Assembly (NCBI GenBank): GCA_027487945.1
Contig: JAIYCQ010000016.1
Span: forward strand, 1-64,000
DNA from: Caulobacteraceae bacterium
Lineage (GTDB): Bacteria; Pseudomonadota; Alphaproteobacteria; Caulobacterales; Caulobacteraceae
DNA: 64,000 bases
Direction of reading: 5' to 3'
The stretch's first letter is position 1. The number at the start of each line of letters is the position of its first letter. Below, in pieces: positions 1-11,485 of the stretch. The translations under genes and the position numbers were made by a program. The notes under the pieces were generated by a model. That model saw only the letters and a program-made list of their open reading frames with translations. It was not told the origin of the DNA and did no database searches.

Positions 1-1
1 C

Positions 2-742
2 GCTGTCATCATCTATGACGACCTTTCCAAGCAGGCCGTCGCCTACCGCCAGATGTCGCTGCTGCTGCGCCGTCCCCCGGGCCGCGCAGCCTACCCGGGC
101 GACGTATTCTACCTACGCAGCCGCCTGCTGGAACGCGCCGCCAAGCTGAACGAGGACAACGGCTCGGGCTCGCTGACGGCGCTGCCGATCATCGAAACCC
201 AGGCCAACGACGTGTCGGCCTACATCCCGACCAACGTGATCTCGATCACCGACGGCCAGATCTTCCTCGAGACCGACCTGTTCTTCCAGGGCATCCGCCC
301 GGCGGTGAACGTCGGCATCTCGGTCAGCCGCGTGGGCTCCTCGGCCCAGATCAAGGCGATGAAGACCGTCGCCGGCCCGATCAAGGGCGAGCTGGCCCAG
401 TACCGTGAAATGGCCGCCTTCGCGAAGTTCGGCTCGGACCTCGATGCCGCCACCCAGCGCCAGCTGGCCCGCGGCGAGCGCCTCACCGAGCTCCTGAAGC
501 AGCCGCAGTACGCGCCGCAGTCGGTCGAGGAGCAGGTCTGCGTGATCTACGCGGGCACCCGCGGCTACCTCGACGCCATCGCCACGGCCGACGTCGGCCG
601 CTTCGAGCGTGAGTTCCTGGCCCGCCTGCACAGCAAGCACCAGGACCTGCTGGACGCCATCCGCGAGACCAAGACCCTGTCGAAGGATCTCGAGGACAAG
701 CTGAAGGCCGCCCTCGAAGGCTTCACCGCGACGTTCGCGTAG
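2..742 (+). CDS. atpA: F1 ATP synthase subunit alpha (C-terminal part)
   Basis: The reading frame is open from the first bases of the window, so this is the last 246 residues of a protein usually about 510 long; the first Met, at base 53, is internal. The alpha/beta signature is visible ([17 protein letters not shown], including the arginine finger SVSR), preceded by [19 protein letters not shown], followed by the helical C-terminal domain. It forms the non-catalytic alpha subunit of the F1 hexamer at the inner membrane. atpG follows 30 bases later, so this is the usual atpA-G-D-C order. The 5' end lies outside the window. Confidence 0.97.
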   Translation, partial: AVIIYDDLSKQAVAYRQMSLLLRRPPGRAAYPGDVFYLRSRLLERAAKLNEDNGSGSLTALPIIETQANDVSAYIPTNVISITDGQIFLETDLFFQGIRPAVNVGISVSRVGSSAQIKAMKTVAGPIKGELAQYREMAAFAKFGSDLDAATQRQLARGERLTELLKQPQYAPQSVEEQVCVIYAGTRGYLDAIATADVGRFEREFLARLHSKHQDLLDAIRETKTLSKDLEDKLKAALEGFTATFA

Positions 743-772
743 CACCGGCCGAGCGGGAGAGAGTAGCCCTCG

Positions 773-3295
<2,523 letters not shown>

Positions 3296-3296
<1 letters not shown>

Positions 3297-3562
3297 TGGC
3301 CGAAAAGCTCCACTTTTCGCTGGTCGCGCCGGAGCGTGAGGTGTTCTCGGGGGAGGTCGACCGCGTCGACGCCCCCGGCGCCGAAGGCGACTTCGGCGTG
3401 CTGGCCGGCCACTCGCCGTTCATGACCGCGCTGCGCGAGGGCGTGGTCATGGTGGTGAACGGCGCCCAGACCCGCGTCTTCCAGATCCAGGGCGGCTTCG
3501 CCGACGTGAATGCTCAGGGCCTGACCATTCTGGCCGAGCAGGCGGTCGAAGCCTCCGTCTGA
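3296..3562 (+). CDS. atpC: F1 ATP synthase subunit epsilon, short form
   Basis: An 88-residue epsilon subunit starting on the last base of the atpD stop. It contains only the N-terminal beta-sandwich (KLHFSLVAPEREVFSGEVD, PGAEGDFGVLAGHSPFMTAL, FQIQGGFADV). The usual protein is about 130-140 residues and ends in two helices that can inhibit ATP hydrolysis. That inhibitory domain is absent: the stop comes right after the beta-sandwich. No downstream frame continues the family, so this is not a recent frameshift. It still couples gamma to the c-ring. Confidence 0.95.
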
Positions 3563-3649
3563 CTTCATCCCGCCGTAAAGCCGCATCAAGAACGTCTTGC
3601 GAGGGAACACCGGGCGGTCTTTAGTGCCGCTCGACAGCATAGGGATGTG

Positions 3650-4234
3650 ATGAACATGCGTAGCCCCGCGCTTCTGGGCCTGACCGCCGCGGCGATCTTC
3701 GCCACGACCGCCTTCGCCCAGGATCTCCCGGCCCCGGCGCCGACCCCTGAAACCGTCGCGGCGCCCGCCGTGCCCACCGACGTCACTTCCCTGGCGGTGC
3801 TCGACGTGCTGACGCGCGTCTGCGCCGAGAGCGTGCGCGGCGGCGACATGAAGGCCCTGGCCACCCAGGCCGGCTTCAAGATGAAGCGCGATGTCTGGGT
3901 CAAGCAGTATGCCAAGGGCTACCAGATCTCGATCATGCCTCCGGGCACCAACCCGCAGGTCTGCAGCGTGACCCTCGACCACCCGGTCGGCGGCATCACC
4001 CCGGTGATCGTCGACGTCCACAACTGGGCCATGGGCAAGGGCTGGGAGCTGTATCGCAACGATCAGATTCTCACCGACATGGACCGCACGACCCGGTCGT
4101 GGGAAATGCGCGGCGAGAGCGAGCTCGAGGCCGTCGTCCTGGTGACGGTGCGCAAGCCGAACGGCGCGCCGCTGTCGAGCAAGGCCGACCGGGCCGAGCT
4201 GCTCTACAGCCTCTACAAGACGCCGGCCCGCTAG
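3650..4234 (+). CDS. exported hypothetical protein
   Basis: A 194-residue protein with a clear Sec signal peptide ([20 protein letters not shown], cleaved after AFA) and then a Pro/Ala-rich linker, so it is periplasmic or surface-exposed. The mature part carries two cysteines (RVCAESV and PQVCSVTL) that could form a disulfide, and an alternating strand pattern. I do not recognise the family. The ATG at 3650 is preferred over the in-frame GTG at 3647, because AGGGA at 3641-3645 is better spaced from the ATG. It follows the atp operon by about 90 bases with no clear terminator between, so read-through is possible. Confidence 0.8.
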   Translation: MNMRSPALLGLTAAAIFATTAFAQDLPAPAPTPETVAAPAVPTDVTSLAVLDVLTRVCAESVRGGDMKALATQAGFKMKRDVWVKQYAKGYQISIMPPGTNPQVCSVTLDHPVGGITPVIVDVHNWAMGKGWELYRNDQILTDMDRTTRSWEMRGESELEAVVLVTVRKPNGAPLSSKADRAELLYSLYKTPAR

Positions 4235-4245
4235 GGACCGGTCTG

Positions 4246-4299
4246 GCCGGCCGGGACGACCCGGCCGGCGTCTTCACCCCCGACGGGGACGACCCTGTC
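4246..4299 (+). promoter_or_regulatory. guanidine-II (mini-ykkC) riboswitch
   Basis: Two adjacent hairpins each close an ACGA tetraloop, the defining pattern of this class. Hairpin 1 is a perfect 10-bp stem (4246-4255 with 4260-4269, loop 4256-4259). Hairpin 2 is a 7-bp stem with one G-U pair (4282-4288 with 4293-4299, loop 4289-4292). They end about 10 bases before GGGAG at 4309-4313, the likely ribosome binding site of the exporter gene. Known members bind guanidinium between the loops and free the ribosome site. The downstream SMR gene is the classical partner, which makes the call strong. Confidence 0.93.
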
Positions 4300-4320
4300 A
4301 TCACCACCGGGAGCGTGGTC

Positions 4321-4653
4321 ATGGCCTGGATCATTCTGTTCGTCGCCGGCCTCTTCGAGGTCGGCTGGGCTGTCGGTCTCAAATACACCGAGGGCTTCAC
4401 CCGCCTCTGGCCGACGGTCGGCACCGGGGTCAGCCTCGTCATGTCGATGGGTCTGCTGGGCTGGGCGTTGAAGACCCTGCCGCTCGGCACGGCCTATGCG
4501 GTCTGGACCGGCATCGGCGCGGTCGGGACGGCGCTGTTCGGCCTCCTGGTGCTCAAGGAACCGGCCACGGCGGCGCGGCTGGTCTGCCTCGGCCTGATCG
4601 TCACCGGCATCCTGGGGCTGAAGCTGTTCTCGCCGTCGGGTCCGTCCAGCTAG
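4321..4653 (+). CDS. gdx: guanidinium exporter of the SMR family (Gdx/SugE)
   Basis: A 110-residue, four-helix small multidrug resistance protein. The essential Glu is at position 13 in [10 protein letters not shown], as in Gdx proteins, with Trp16 also matching that subtype; the second half has [19 protein letters not shown] and the typical LVLKEP loop. Gdx proteins exchange guanidinium for protons as antiparallel dimers; older annotations call them SugE quaternary-ammonium pumps. The guanidine-II riboswitch just upstream supports guanidinium as substrate. The stop codon overlaps, on a shared CTAG, the stop of the converging minus-strand gene. Confidence 0.96.
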   Translation: MAWIILFVAGLFEVGWAVGLKYTEGFTRLWPTVGTGVSLVMSMGLLGWALKTLPLGTAYAVWTGIGAVGTALFGLLVLKEPATAARLVCLGLIVTGILGLKLFSPSGPSS

Positions 4654-4904
4654 CGGATCGGCACGGGTGCGTCGGGGTCGGCGCGCGGCGGGCCGCCGGG
4701 GACCAGGGCGTCCAGCACCTGCAGCCCGGCCGGGGTGATCACCCAGCCCTCGCGATTGCGCTGCGCCAGGCCGAGCTCGGTCAGGGAGACGGCATCGGAA
4801 ATGCGGATCCAGTCCACGTCCCCGCCGCCATGCTTGCGTTCGAGATTGCGCAGGGCCTCGATCTGACCTTCCGAGAGCCTCGGCGCAGCCGCATCAGGGG
4901 TCAT
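4650..4904 (-). CDS. small hypothetical protein, winged-helix-like
   Basis: An 84-residue protein starting at the ATG at 4904 ([20 protein letters not shown]); a longer frame exists upstream but has Arg-rich, non-coding-like composition. The pattern [20 protein letters not shown] followed by AGLQVLDAL resembles a winged-helix fold of the kind in small regulators, but there is no clear family match and no partner gene. It converges on gdx with overlapping stop codons. Function unknown. Confidence 0.65.
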   Translation of the reverse strand: MTPDAAAPRLSEGQIEALRNLERKHGGGDVDWIRISDAVSLTELGLAQRNREGWVITPAGLQVLDALVPGGPPRADPDAPVPIR

Positions 4905-5009
4905 CGGCCGAGGTCTCCACGCGCGGGGGCGACACCGGCCTCGCCGATCAGCAGTACCAGAGGCGCACACAGCCGTCCGATAAACTTGTCGGGACGGGCC
5001 CCCTCGCCG

Positions 5010-5759
5010 TCAGGCCGCGGCCTGGTCCCGCGCCGCCAGCCAGTCGAGGCAAAGGGCTGCGGCCTCGTCCCAGCCGGGCTCGCCGGGAATCCAGTGGCTC
5101 ATGGACGGCAGGGTCTCGAACCGCGCGCCCAGCCGCTGGGCGGTCTGCCGGGCGGTGGCGGGCGGGTGGATGACGTCGCGACCGCCGGCCAGGACGAGCG
5201 CCGGCGCGGCCACCCGGCCGACCGAGGTCGTCATGAACGGGTCCAGCCACCAGTTCAGGGTCTGCCACAGCGCCAGCCCGCTCTCGGGCACCATGCGTTC
5301 GAACACGGCGCGCCGGTCCTCGCGGGCCATGCGGTCGAGGCTGAACCGTTTGGCCAGGGCATAGTCGGGGTCGATGGCCTGAATCCAGAAGGGGCCGAGC
5401 GCATAGAGGCTCATGGCGCTGACGGCCTCTTCCATGCTGCTGCCGCTGACACCCCAGGGCGGCGAGGGCGCCAGCAGGATCAGGGCGCTGACCGGCGCGC
5501 CCGCGGCGGCCAGCTGGGCGACCAGACCGCCCATCGAGTGCCCGATCAGGATCGGCGGTTCGGGCAGGGCCTTGCACAGGGCGGCGACATCGCCGGCATA
5601 GTCGCGCATGCCCACCCCGGCCGGCGATCCGCCGGCTCCATGGCCGCGAAGATCGGGCGTCAGCACCACATGGCCGGCGGCTTCGAACGGCTCGCGAAAG
5701 CGCTCGAACACCCAGCCGCCACAGAAGGCGCCGTGCACCATGACGACAGGCGCTGGCAT
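5010..5759 (-). CDS. alpha/beta hydrolase
   Basis: A 249-residue single-domain alpha/beta hydrolase. It shows the oxyanion motif VMVHGAFCGGW, the nucleophile elbow IGHSMGG and a C-terminal catalytic His in SMSHWIPGEPGW; the acid is probably Asp in LAGGRDVIHPP. The ATG at 5759 is chosen because AAGGGG lies just before it and the family normally starts right before the first strand; the TTG at 5819 would add 20 unlikely residues. No signal peptide, so cytoplasmic. The substrate cannot be told; esterases and lactonases have this shape. It neighbours another hydrolase of the same fold. Confidence 0.9.
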   Translation of the reverse strand: MPAPVVMVHGAFCGGWVFERFREPFEAAGHVVLTPDLRGHGAGGSPAGVGMRDYAGDVAALCKALPEPPILIGHSMGGLVAQLAAAGAPVSALILLAPSPPWGVSGSSMEEAVSAMSLYALGPFWIQAIDPDYALAKRFSLDRMAREDRRAVFERMVPESGLALWQTLNWWLDPFMTTSVGRVAAPALVLAGGRDVIHPPATARQTAQRLGARFETLPSMSHWIPGEPGWDEAAALCLDWLAARDQAAA

Positions 5760-5881
5760 GGTTCCCCTTGTTCGTACGGCGACGACGCTGCCTGGCGCGG
5801 CCTTGTCCGTAGCCGGCAAGCTTACTTGGATTTGGCCGGGCGCACAGGCGTTTTACGCAGGTCCCCCGGTTTGGCTGTCGC

Positions 5882-6673
5882 TCAGCCGGGCGTCAGCCCC
5901 CTGGCCGTCAGCCAGCCGGCGATGTCGGCGATCACCTGGTCTGTCCCGGGCTCGTCGACGATCCAGTGGGCGTTGTCGGCGTACTCGCGATAGTCGCCGC
6001 CGACCCGGGCGTACTTCTCGCCGACCTTGCGAACACCGTCGATCGGCGTCGTCCGGTCCTTCGCCCCGCCGATCGTCAGGACGGGGATGGTGATCCTCGT
6101 CTCATCGATGAAGGCGATCCTGTGCGGGTCACGGTCCGGATAGGCGAGGTCGGTGTAGACGCCGCCGCTGTCATGCACCGTACCGGCGAAGATCCCGGCA
6201 TGTTTGGCGGCCGGCACGCGGTTCAGAACACCCCAGGAAAAGCCGGTGCGCCAGATCCTGTGCCCGCCGGTCTCCACCTTGCCGCTGAACAGCACATTGG
6301 CGAAGGTGAACAGCGGCGCCAGCGAGCCGGCGCCTCGTGCGTCGGCCGGCGAGGCGGGCGTCAGCAGCACGGCGGCGCGACCGACGCCCCGCTCGGCCAG
6401 CTTCTGGACGATCAGCCCGCCCATCGAATGGCCGAACAGGACCGGCGCGAGGCCGGTGTCCGCCTCGACTTTCCGGGCCAGGGCCTCGATGTCGTCGACG
6501 TAGTCCTTCAGACGCAGCTTCGGCAGGTCGGCCGGCGGCGGTCCGGCCGTGCGCCTGTCCGGCCGCAGGGTCGGGGTCTCGACCGTCCAGCCCAGGTCGC
6601 GAAAGGCCGGGGCCATCCGGGACCAGGCCTCGCCGGTACCGCCCACGCCATGCACCATGATGATCGTGCTCAT
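5882..6673 (-). CDS. alpha/beta hydrolase
   Basis: A 263-residue alpha/beta hydrolase starting MSTIIMVHGVGGTGEAW at 6673, with AGGGG shortly upstream. It has the nucleophile motif FGHSMGGLIVQ, an acidic residue in TIGGAKDRTTPI and the catalytic His in NAHWIVDEPG. It is about as similar in layout to the hydrolase at 5010 as any two members of the fold, so tandem duplication is possible but not proved. The gap of 122 bases suggests separate or loosely linked transcription. Substrate unknown. Confidence 0.9.
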   Translation of the reverse strand: MSTIIMVHGVGGTGEAWSRMAPAFRDLGWTVETPTLRPDRRTAGPPPADLPKLRLKDYVDDIEALARKVEADTGLAPVLFGHSMGGLIVQKLAERGVGRAAVLLTPASPADARGAGSLAPLFTFANVLFSGKVETGGHRIWRTGFSWGVLNRVPAAKHAGIFAGTVHDSGGVYTDLAYPDRDPHRIAFIDETRITIPVLTIGGAKDRTTPIDGVRKVGEKYARVGGDYREYADNAHWIVDEPGTDQVIADIAGWLTARGLTPG

Positions 6674-6701
6674 GCTCGCCCCTGTGAAAGTCCGTGGCCG
6701 C

Positions 6702-7175
6702 CTAGGTTCCGGCGAACTGGCGGAAGGCCGCGACGACCTGGTCATAGGCCGCGCGCTTGAACGGTACGATCAGGTCGGGGGCCTCGTCGAGCCGCGCCCA
6801 GCGCCAGGCCTCGAACTCGATCTGATGATGGGCGTCGAGGCGGATCTCGGCGTCGTCGCCGGTGAACCGCAGCGCGAACCACACCTGCTTCTGGCCGCGC
6901 CAGCGACCGCCCCGGGCCGCGACCTCGGGCGGAAAGTCATAGAGGATCCAGCCCTCGGTCCGGCCCAGGTACTCGGCCGAGGTGACGCCGGTCTCCTCCG
7001 CCAGCTCCCGGAAGGCGGCGTCCAGCAGGTCCTCGCCCGCGTCGGCGCCGCCCTGCGGAAACTGCCAGTTCCACGGCTCGGGGGTGCGGGCGCGACGGCC
7101 CAGCCAGACGAGACCGTCGGCGTTGAACAGCACGACGCCGACGTTCGGCCGATGGTCCGGATGCGGATCGCTCAC
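6702..7175 (-). CDS. rppH: RNA pyrophosphohydrolase (Nudix)
   Basis: A 157-residue Nudix protein. The full box is present, with G-x5-E-x7-REL-x-EE-x-GV seen in GGADAGEDLLDAAFRELAEE followed by TGV. The surrounding residues (RPNVGVVLFNADGLVWLGRR, WQFPQGG, GQKQVWFALRF) match the RppH/IalA family, which removes pyrophosphate from mRNA 5' ends and starts decay. The start is a GTG at 7175 that overlaps the stop of the upstream gene (GTGA), so translation is coupled; the longer open frame upstream is the shadow of that gene. Confidence 0.95.
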   Translation of the reverse strand: MSDPHPDHRPNVGVVLFNADGLVWLGRRARTPEPWNWQFPQGGADAGEDLLDAAFRELAEETGVTSAEYLGRTEGWILYDFPPEVAARGGRWRGQKQVWFALRFTGDDAEIRLDAHHQIEFEAWRWARLDEAPDLIVPFKRAAYDQVVAAFRQFAGT

Positions 7176-8353
7176 TTCTTGACCAGCGCCGAGGCCGGAG
7201 CCAGCTGGAAGCCGCGGTCGGGCAGGCCCTGGGCCCAGCGCGCCGCCTCGTCGACCGTGACCGGATAGGCGAAGCCCGAGCCGAGCGCCTGCCCCTTCGA
7301 CCGGGCGGCGGCCTCGAGCAGGGCCAGCTGGCGATTGATGGCCTCGGCCGAGAGGTCGTCGTCGACCACCCGGTCGGCCGAGGTGCGCAGGGGGCCGCCG
7401 GCCCGGCCGGCGCTGCCGTCGTCGACGAAGGCGAGGCCCCGCTGACGCAGGGCGCCGGTGAAGCCGTTCATCGCCGCCGGCGTCGCCATGAACCGGGACC
7501 CCAGATAGTTGGTGACGCCGAAGTAGCCGGTGGCCCGCGACAGCAGCCATTCCAGCTTGCGCGTCGTCTCCGCCGGCTGGCTTGAGGCCAGCAGCGTCAT
7601 CGGGCCGGGATCATTCGCCGGGTAGTCGGTCGGCTCCATCGGCGCTTCCAGCAGCACCTCGTGGCCATTGGCCCGCGCCATGTCGATCCAGCCCTGCAGA
7701 CCCTCCGCATAGGGCGCGAAGGACAGCGTCACCTCCGGCGGCAGGGTCTCGATCGCCCGGCGGGTCAGGGCGGCGTTAAGGCCCAGCCCTCCGACGACCA
7801 GCGCCACGCGCGGCTTGCCGTTGGGGGTAAAGGGACGGGCGTAGGCCTCGGCCGGCTTCTGGCCGTTGGGGCCGATGATCGGCAGGGGCGCGCCGCCGGG
7901 GCCGGGCGCGGTCAGGCCGGCCAGCGGGGCGATCGGCAGGGCGCTTCCCATCCCGCCGCCCTCGGCGGCGCCGCCGCCCGGCAGGGTGATCACCGCCGAG
8001 CCGGCGATCGGACCCGTGGCGGCGAACGACATCGGATCTTCAGACAGGGAGTAGTAGCCGGTGCTGAAGGCCGCCTCGCCGTCGGTCTCCGGGGCGAGGG
8101 CCTCGCGCCAGCCCGGCACCTCGACGCCGCTGGCCGCGGCCTCCGCCAGGGAGATCCGCACCACTGGCGCGCCCGCCCTGGGGTCGCCGGTGATCAGGAT
8201 CAGCACGGCCAGGGTGGTCAGGAACAACAGGCCCGCGCCGCCGGCCGAAATGTAAGGATTCTGCGCCGCGCCCAGCGCAACGGCCTGCGCGCGCGCGAGC
8301 GGACTCGGCGCGGACTGGACGGCAGGACGGGCGAGCGGCTTTTTTGAGAACAT
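7172..8353 (-). CDS. divergent polysaccharide deacetylase family protein
   Basis: A 393-residue inner-membrane-anchored protein: a cytoplasmic N-terminus, one transmembrane helix at about 38-57 (YISAGGAGLLFLTTLAVLIL), a low-complexity Gly/Pro linker, then a C-terminal domain of the divergent polysaccharide deacetylase (YibQ-like, PF04748) family with RVALVVGGLGLNAALTRRAI, HEVLLEAPMEP and GYFGVTNYLGSRF. The family is linked to peptidoglycan remodelling and usually sits, as here, next to an S41 protease and an EnvC-like factor. The enzymatic activity is unproved. It overlaps rppH by four bases. Confidence 0.9.
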   Translation of the reverse strand: MFSKKPLARPAVQSAPSPLARAQAVALGAAQNPYISAGGAGLLFLTTLAVLILITGDPRAGAPVVRISLAEAAASGVEVPGWREALAPETDGEAAFSTGYYSLSEDPMSFAATGPIAGSAVITLPGGGAAEGGGMGSALPIAPLAGLTAPGPGGAPLPIIGPNGQKPAEAYARPFTPNGKPRVALVVGGLGLNAALTRRAIETLPPEVTLSFAPYAEGLQGWIDMARANGHEVLLEAPMEPTDYPANDPGPMTLLASSQPAETTRKLEWLLSRATGYFGVTNYLGSRFMATPAAMNGFTGALRQRGLAFVDDGSAGRAGGPLRTSADRVVDDDLSAEAINRQLALLEAAARSKGQALGSGFAYPVTVDEAARWAQGLPDRGFQLAPASALVKK

Positions 8354-8411
8354 GGCGAAGCAGGGGGGACTCTAACCCGCCTCAGCCTCGCCCGGTATGG
8401 TTAATGAAGCG

Positions 8412-9827
8412 CTATTTCGTCTCGGTCTTCGGCTGAACCTTGCCGTCGACCACGGCGACGCGCGGCGCCGGCTTGGGCAGCTTGGGCGTGGCCGACACAG
8501 AGCCGTTGCGCAGCACGTCGATGGCCCGCTGCAGCTGGAAGTCGCAGGCGATGGTCAGGGTGGCGAGGGTGACCTTCTTGCAGGCCTCCTCATTGAAGGT
8601 CATCGGCGGCGCTTCGGCCGGCGTGTGGGCGCCGCGGCGGGTCTTGCCCTCCTCGGCGTCCAGGGCGTTGCGCAGCATGGCCTCGCTGTACTGGATCGAG
8701 CGGGTGGCGATCAGCTCGGCCTGTTCACGGCTCGAGGCGACCTCCAGGTCCGGCTCGATGCCGGTGCGCTGGATCGACCGCCCGGACGGCGTGAAGTACC
8801 GCGCCGTGGTCAGCTTCAGGGCGCCGTCCTCGCCGCCGCGCAGCGGGATGACCTGCTGCACAGAGCCCTTGCCGAAGCTGGTCAGGCCGACGACCTCGGC
8901 CCGCTTGCGGTCCTGCAGGGCGCCGGCGACGATCTCGGCCGCCGAGGCCGAGCCGCTGTTGACCAGCACCACGACCGGCAGGCCGTTGAGCATGTCGCCC
9001 GGGCGGGCGTGATAGCGCTCGATGTCGTCGGCGGCGCGGCCGCGCTGGCTGACCACCTCGCCGCCGTCGAGGAAGATGTCGGAGATGCCGACCGCCTGGT
9101 CGAGCAGGCCGCCGGGATTGTTGCGCAGGTCGAAGACCAGGCCCTTCATGCGCGGGTTCTGCTTCTTCAGGCCCTCGATCGCGGCGATGACCTCGTCGGT
9201 GGCCTTCTCGTTGAAGCCCGACAGACGCACGTAGCCGTAGTCGCCCTCCATCCGCGCGGTCACGGACCTGGGCTTGATGACCTCGCGCACCAGGGTGACG
9301 TCGAAGGGGTCGGCCTTCTCGCGGGCGATGGTCAGGGTGACCTTCTCGCCCGGCTTGCCGCGCATCAGCTTGACCGCGTCATTGCTCGGCATGCCGATGA
9401 CGCTCTCGCCGTTGACGCCGGTGATGTAGTCGCCGGGCTGCAGGCCGGCGCGCGAGGCGGGCGTACCGTCCATGGGAGCGATGATCTTCACCACCCCGTC
9501 CTCGCTGGTGATCTCGATTCCGAGGCCGCCGTACTCGCCGCGGGTCGACTCCTGCATATCCTCGAAGCTCTCGGGCGCGAGGTAGGCCGAGTGAGGGTCG
9601 AGCGAGGCGACCATGCCCTCGATCGCCGCCTCGATCAGTTTCTTCTCGTCAACCGGCACCACATACTGGCGCTCGACCTTGTCCAGCACGTCGCCGAACA
9701 GTTCGAGCATGTGATAGGCCTCGCTCCTCGGCTTGGCGGTGGCCTCGGCCTTCTGGCTCACATAGGCCATGGACCCGGCGCCCAGGACAAAGGCGCAAGC
9801 GCCGATCAGCAGGTTCTTCTTCGTCAT
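8412..9827 (-). CDS. ctpA: carboxy-terminal processing protease, S41 family
   Basis: A 471-residue exported protease. Start MTKKNLLIGACAFVLGAGSM at 9827 gives a signal or anchor segment; the upstream in-frame start at 9887 would add Arg-rich residues before it. A PDZ domain (IIAPMDGTPASRAGLQPGDY) is followed by the S41 core with catalytic Ser in NSGSASAAEIVAGAL and Lys in TSFGKGSVQQV. These serine-lysine proteases trim periplasmic proteins at hydrophobic C-termini, often peptidoglycan hydrolases. It lies between the EnvC-like gene and the deacetylase-like gene, an arrangement typical of alphaproteobacteria. Confidence 0.96.
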   Translation of the reverse strand: MTKKNLLIGACAFVLGAGSMAYVSQKAEATAKPRSEAYHMLELFGDVLDKVERQYVVPVDEKKLIEAAIEGMVASLDPHSAYLAPESFEDMQESTRGEYGGLGIEITSEDGVVKIIAPMDGTPASRAGLQPGDYITGVNGESVIGMPSNDAVKLMRGKPGEKVTLTIAREKADPFDVTLVREVIKPRSVTARMEGDYGYVRLSGFNEKATDEVIAAIEGLKKQNPRMKGLVFDLRNNPGGLLDQAVGISDIFLDGGEVVSQRGRAADDIERYHARPGDMLNGLPVVVLVNSGSASAAEIVAGALQDRKRAEVVGLTSFGKGSVQQVIPLRGGEDGALKLTTARYFTPSGRSIQRTGIEPDLEVASSREQAELIATRSIQYSEAMLRNALDAEEGKTRRGAHTPAEAPPMTFNEEACKKVTLATLTIACDFQLQRAIDVLRNGSVSATPKLPKPAPRVAVVDGKVQPKTETK

Positions 9828-9911
9828 CGCCCGTCGGGGCTCCCTAAACGGCGTTACGCGCCGTGACCGATACAAGTTCCACGCCAACCTCGCGCGGAGG
9901 CCGGGCCGAAA

Positions 9912-10997
9912 TTAAGGCGTCGCCGCCGAGGCTCTGGTCCCCCCCGGCAGCCAGGGAGCCGGATCGACTGGCATTCCCGAGCGCCGGAGCTCAAGATAGA
10001 GCTCCGATCCGGATCGTCCCCCATCAGCCACCCGGCCGACAGGCGTGCCGGGCGCGACCGATTGTCCGGGCGCGACCGTCACTTCGCTCATACCGCCCAG
10101 CACCAGATGGTAGGCGCCCGCCGTCCGCAAGATCAAGATGACGCCCCAGCCGGTGACTGGCCCAGCGAATTCAACCACGCCTTGCGCGGGGCTGGCGACC
10201 ACGGCGCCCGCGCGGGCGGCGAAGGCCACGCCCTCGGAGCGGCCGCCCTCGGGCAGAGCCGCGCCGAAGCGCCGCGCCGCCTCCCCCTCGACTGGTCGCC
10301 GCAACGGTCCGGGTCCGCTGTCCCCGCCCGCAACGCGCGGGAAGCTGTCGACCAGCCGGCCGGGGCTGCCGGCATCGCGGCCGGCCAGCAGGGCGTCGTC
10401 GGCGAACCGCTTCTCGATCTCGGATTGCTCGACCAGCAGCCGCTCGACGTCGCCGCGGTGCTGGGCGGCCAGGCTCTCGGCGGTGAACCGCTCGGCGTCG
10501 GCGGCGGCGGCCTGCCGGCGCAGGGCGGCGATCTCGCGCGCCTCCTCGGCGTAGGCGCGGGCGCGGCCCTCCAGGGCCGGGGTCATGGCGCGGATCAGGA
10601 TGGCGGCCCGGACCGCGTCCCGGGCGTCCTGCGGCCGCACCAGCAGGGCCGGCGGCGGCTGGCGGCGGAACAGCTGCAGCGCGCCCAGCAGGCGGGCCAG
10701 CCGGTTGCGGTCGCGACCCAGCTCGGCGGTCAGGGCGGTCTCGCGGACGTTCAGCATCTGCAGTCGCATACGGGCGCTGGCCACGTCGCGGCTGTCCTGG
10801 GCCTGACGCGAGGCCAGCCGCTTGAGTTCGCCGCGCAGGGCCTCGATCTGGCGGCGCGCCTCGGCCCGACCCGCCGTGGACCCCGACTGAACGGCGGTCA
10901 GCGCCTGGGAGGGGGCGCCCGCCGGCTCCTGCGCCACACTGCCCCCTGAGATGGCCGCGAGGGCGAGGACAGAGGACAGGATCAGGCGGCGGCGCAT
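9912..10997 (-). CDS. EnvC-like murein hydrolase activator (degenerate M23/LytM)
   Basis: A 361-residue exported protein: signal peptide 1-22 (MRRRLILSSVLALAAISGGS), a long coiled coil (about 35-110 and 140-185, rich in Ala, Glu, Arg) and a C-terminal LytM/M23 domain. The zinc ligands of active M23 enzymes are not seen: the position of the first His/Asp reads GRSEGVAFAA and the usual HLHFE-type motif reads ELYLELR, with only one His in AYHLVLGG. Like EnvC it therefore probably activates amidases at division rather than cutting peptidoglycan. It follows rlmH by 14 bases. Confidence 0.9.
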   Translation of the reverse strand: MRRRLILSSVLALAAISGGSVAQEPAGAPSQALTAVQSGSTAGRAEARRQIEALRGELKRLASRQAQDSRDVASARMRLQMLNVRETALTAELGRDRNRLARLLGALQLFRRQPPPALLVRPQDARDAVRAAILIRAMTPALEGRARAYAEEAREIAALRRQAAAADAERFTAESLAAQHRGDVERLLVEQSEIEKRFADDALLAGRDAGSPGRLVDSFPRVAGGDSGPGPLRRPVEGEAARRFGAALPEGGRSEGVAFAARAGAVVASPAQGVVEFAGPVTGWGVILILRTAGAYHLVLGGMSEVTVAPGQSVAPGTPVGRVADGGRSGSELYLELRRSGMPVDPAPWLPGGTRASAATP

Positions 10998-11011
10998 GGT
11001 GCAGGAGTAGC

Positions 11012-11476
11012 TCAGTCGCGGTGGTAAGGCGACCCGCCCAGGATGGTCACGGCGCGGTAGACCTGCTCGGCCAGCATGGCGCGAGCCAGCGCATGCGGCC
11101 AGGTCTGGGGGCCGAAGGCGAGCTTTTCGTGCGCCGCCGCCAGCACGGACGGATCCAGACCGTCGGCGCCGCCGATCACGAAGACCAGCCGCCGCACGCC
11201 GTCGTCGCGCAACCGGCCAATGCGTCCGGCGAAGTCCCGCGAGGTGCGGACGGTCCCGTGCTCGTCACAGCAGACCACATGGGCGTCCTTGAGGTGAGGC
11301 AGGATCACCTCGGCCTCGGGGCCCTTGCCGCTCTTGCGCGCCTCGACCTCGATGATGTCGACGGGGCCGAGCCCCAGCGCGCGTCCACTGGCCGTGGCCC
11401 GCTCGGCATAGTCCTTCGCCAGCAGGGCTTCGGGAGCCCGGCCGAGGCGATGGACGGTGAGGAGGGTGATCTTCAT
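11012..11476 (-). CDS. rlmH: 23S rRNA (pseudouridine1915-N3)-methyltransferase
   Basis: A 154-residue SPOUT-class methyltransferase of normal length, starting MKITLLTVHRLGRAPEALL at 11476; an earlier in-frame start at 11500 would add eight residues. The SAM-binding knot is visible in LVFVIGGADGLDPSVL and the C-terminus in FGPQTWPHALARAMLAEQVY followed by RAVTILGGSPYHRD, ending as the family always does. It methylates pseudouridine 1915 in helix 69 of the 70S ribosome. It follows rsfS, the classical partner, separated by an intergenic repeat. Confidence 0.97.
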   Translation of the reverse strand: MKITLLTVHRLGRAPEALLAKDYAERATASGRALGLGPVDIIEVEARKSGKGPEAEVILPHLKDAHVVCCDEHGTVRTSRDFAGRIGRLRDDGVRRLVFVIGGADGLDPSVLAAAHEKLAFGPQTWPHALARAMLAEQVYRAVTILGGSPYHRD

Positions 11477-11485
11477 CTGGCGCGT

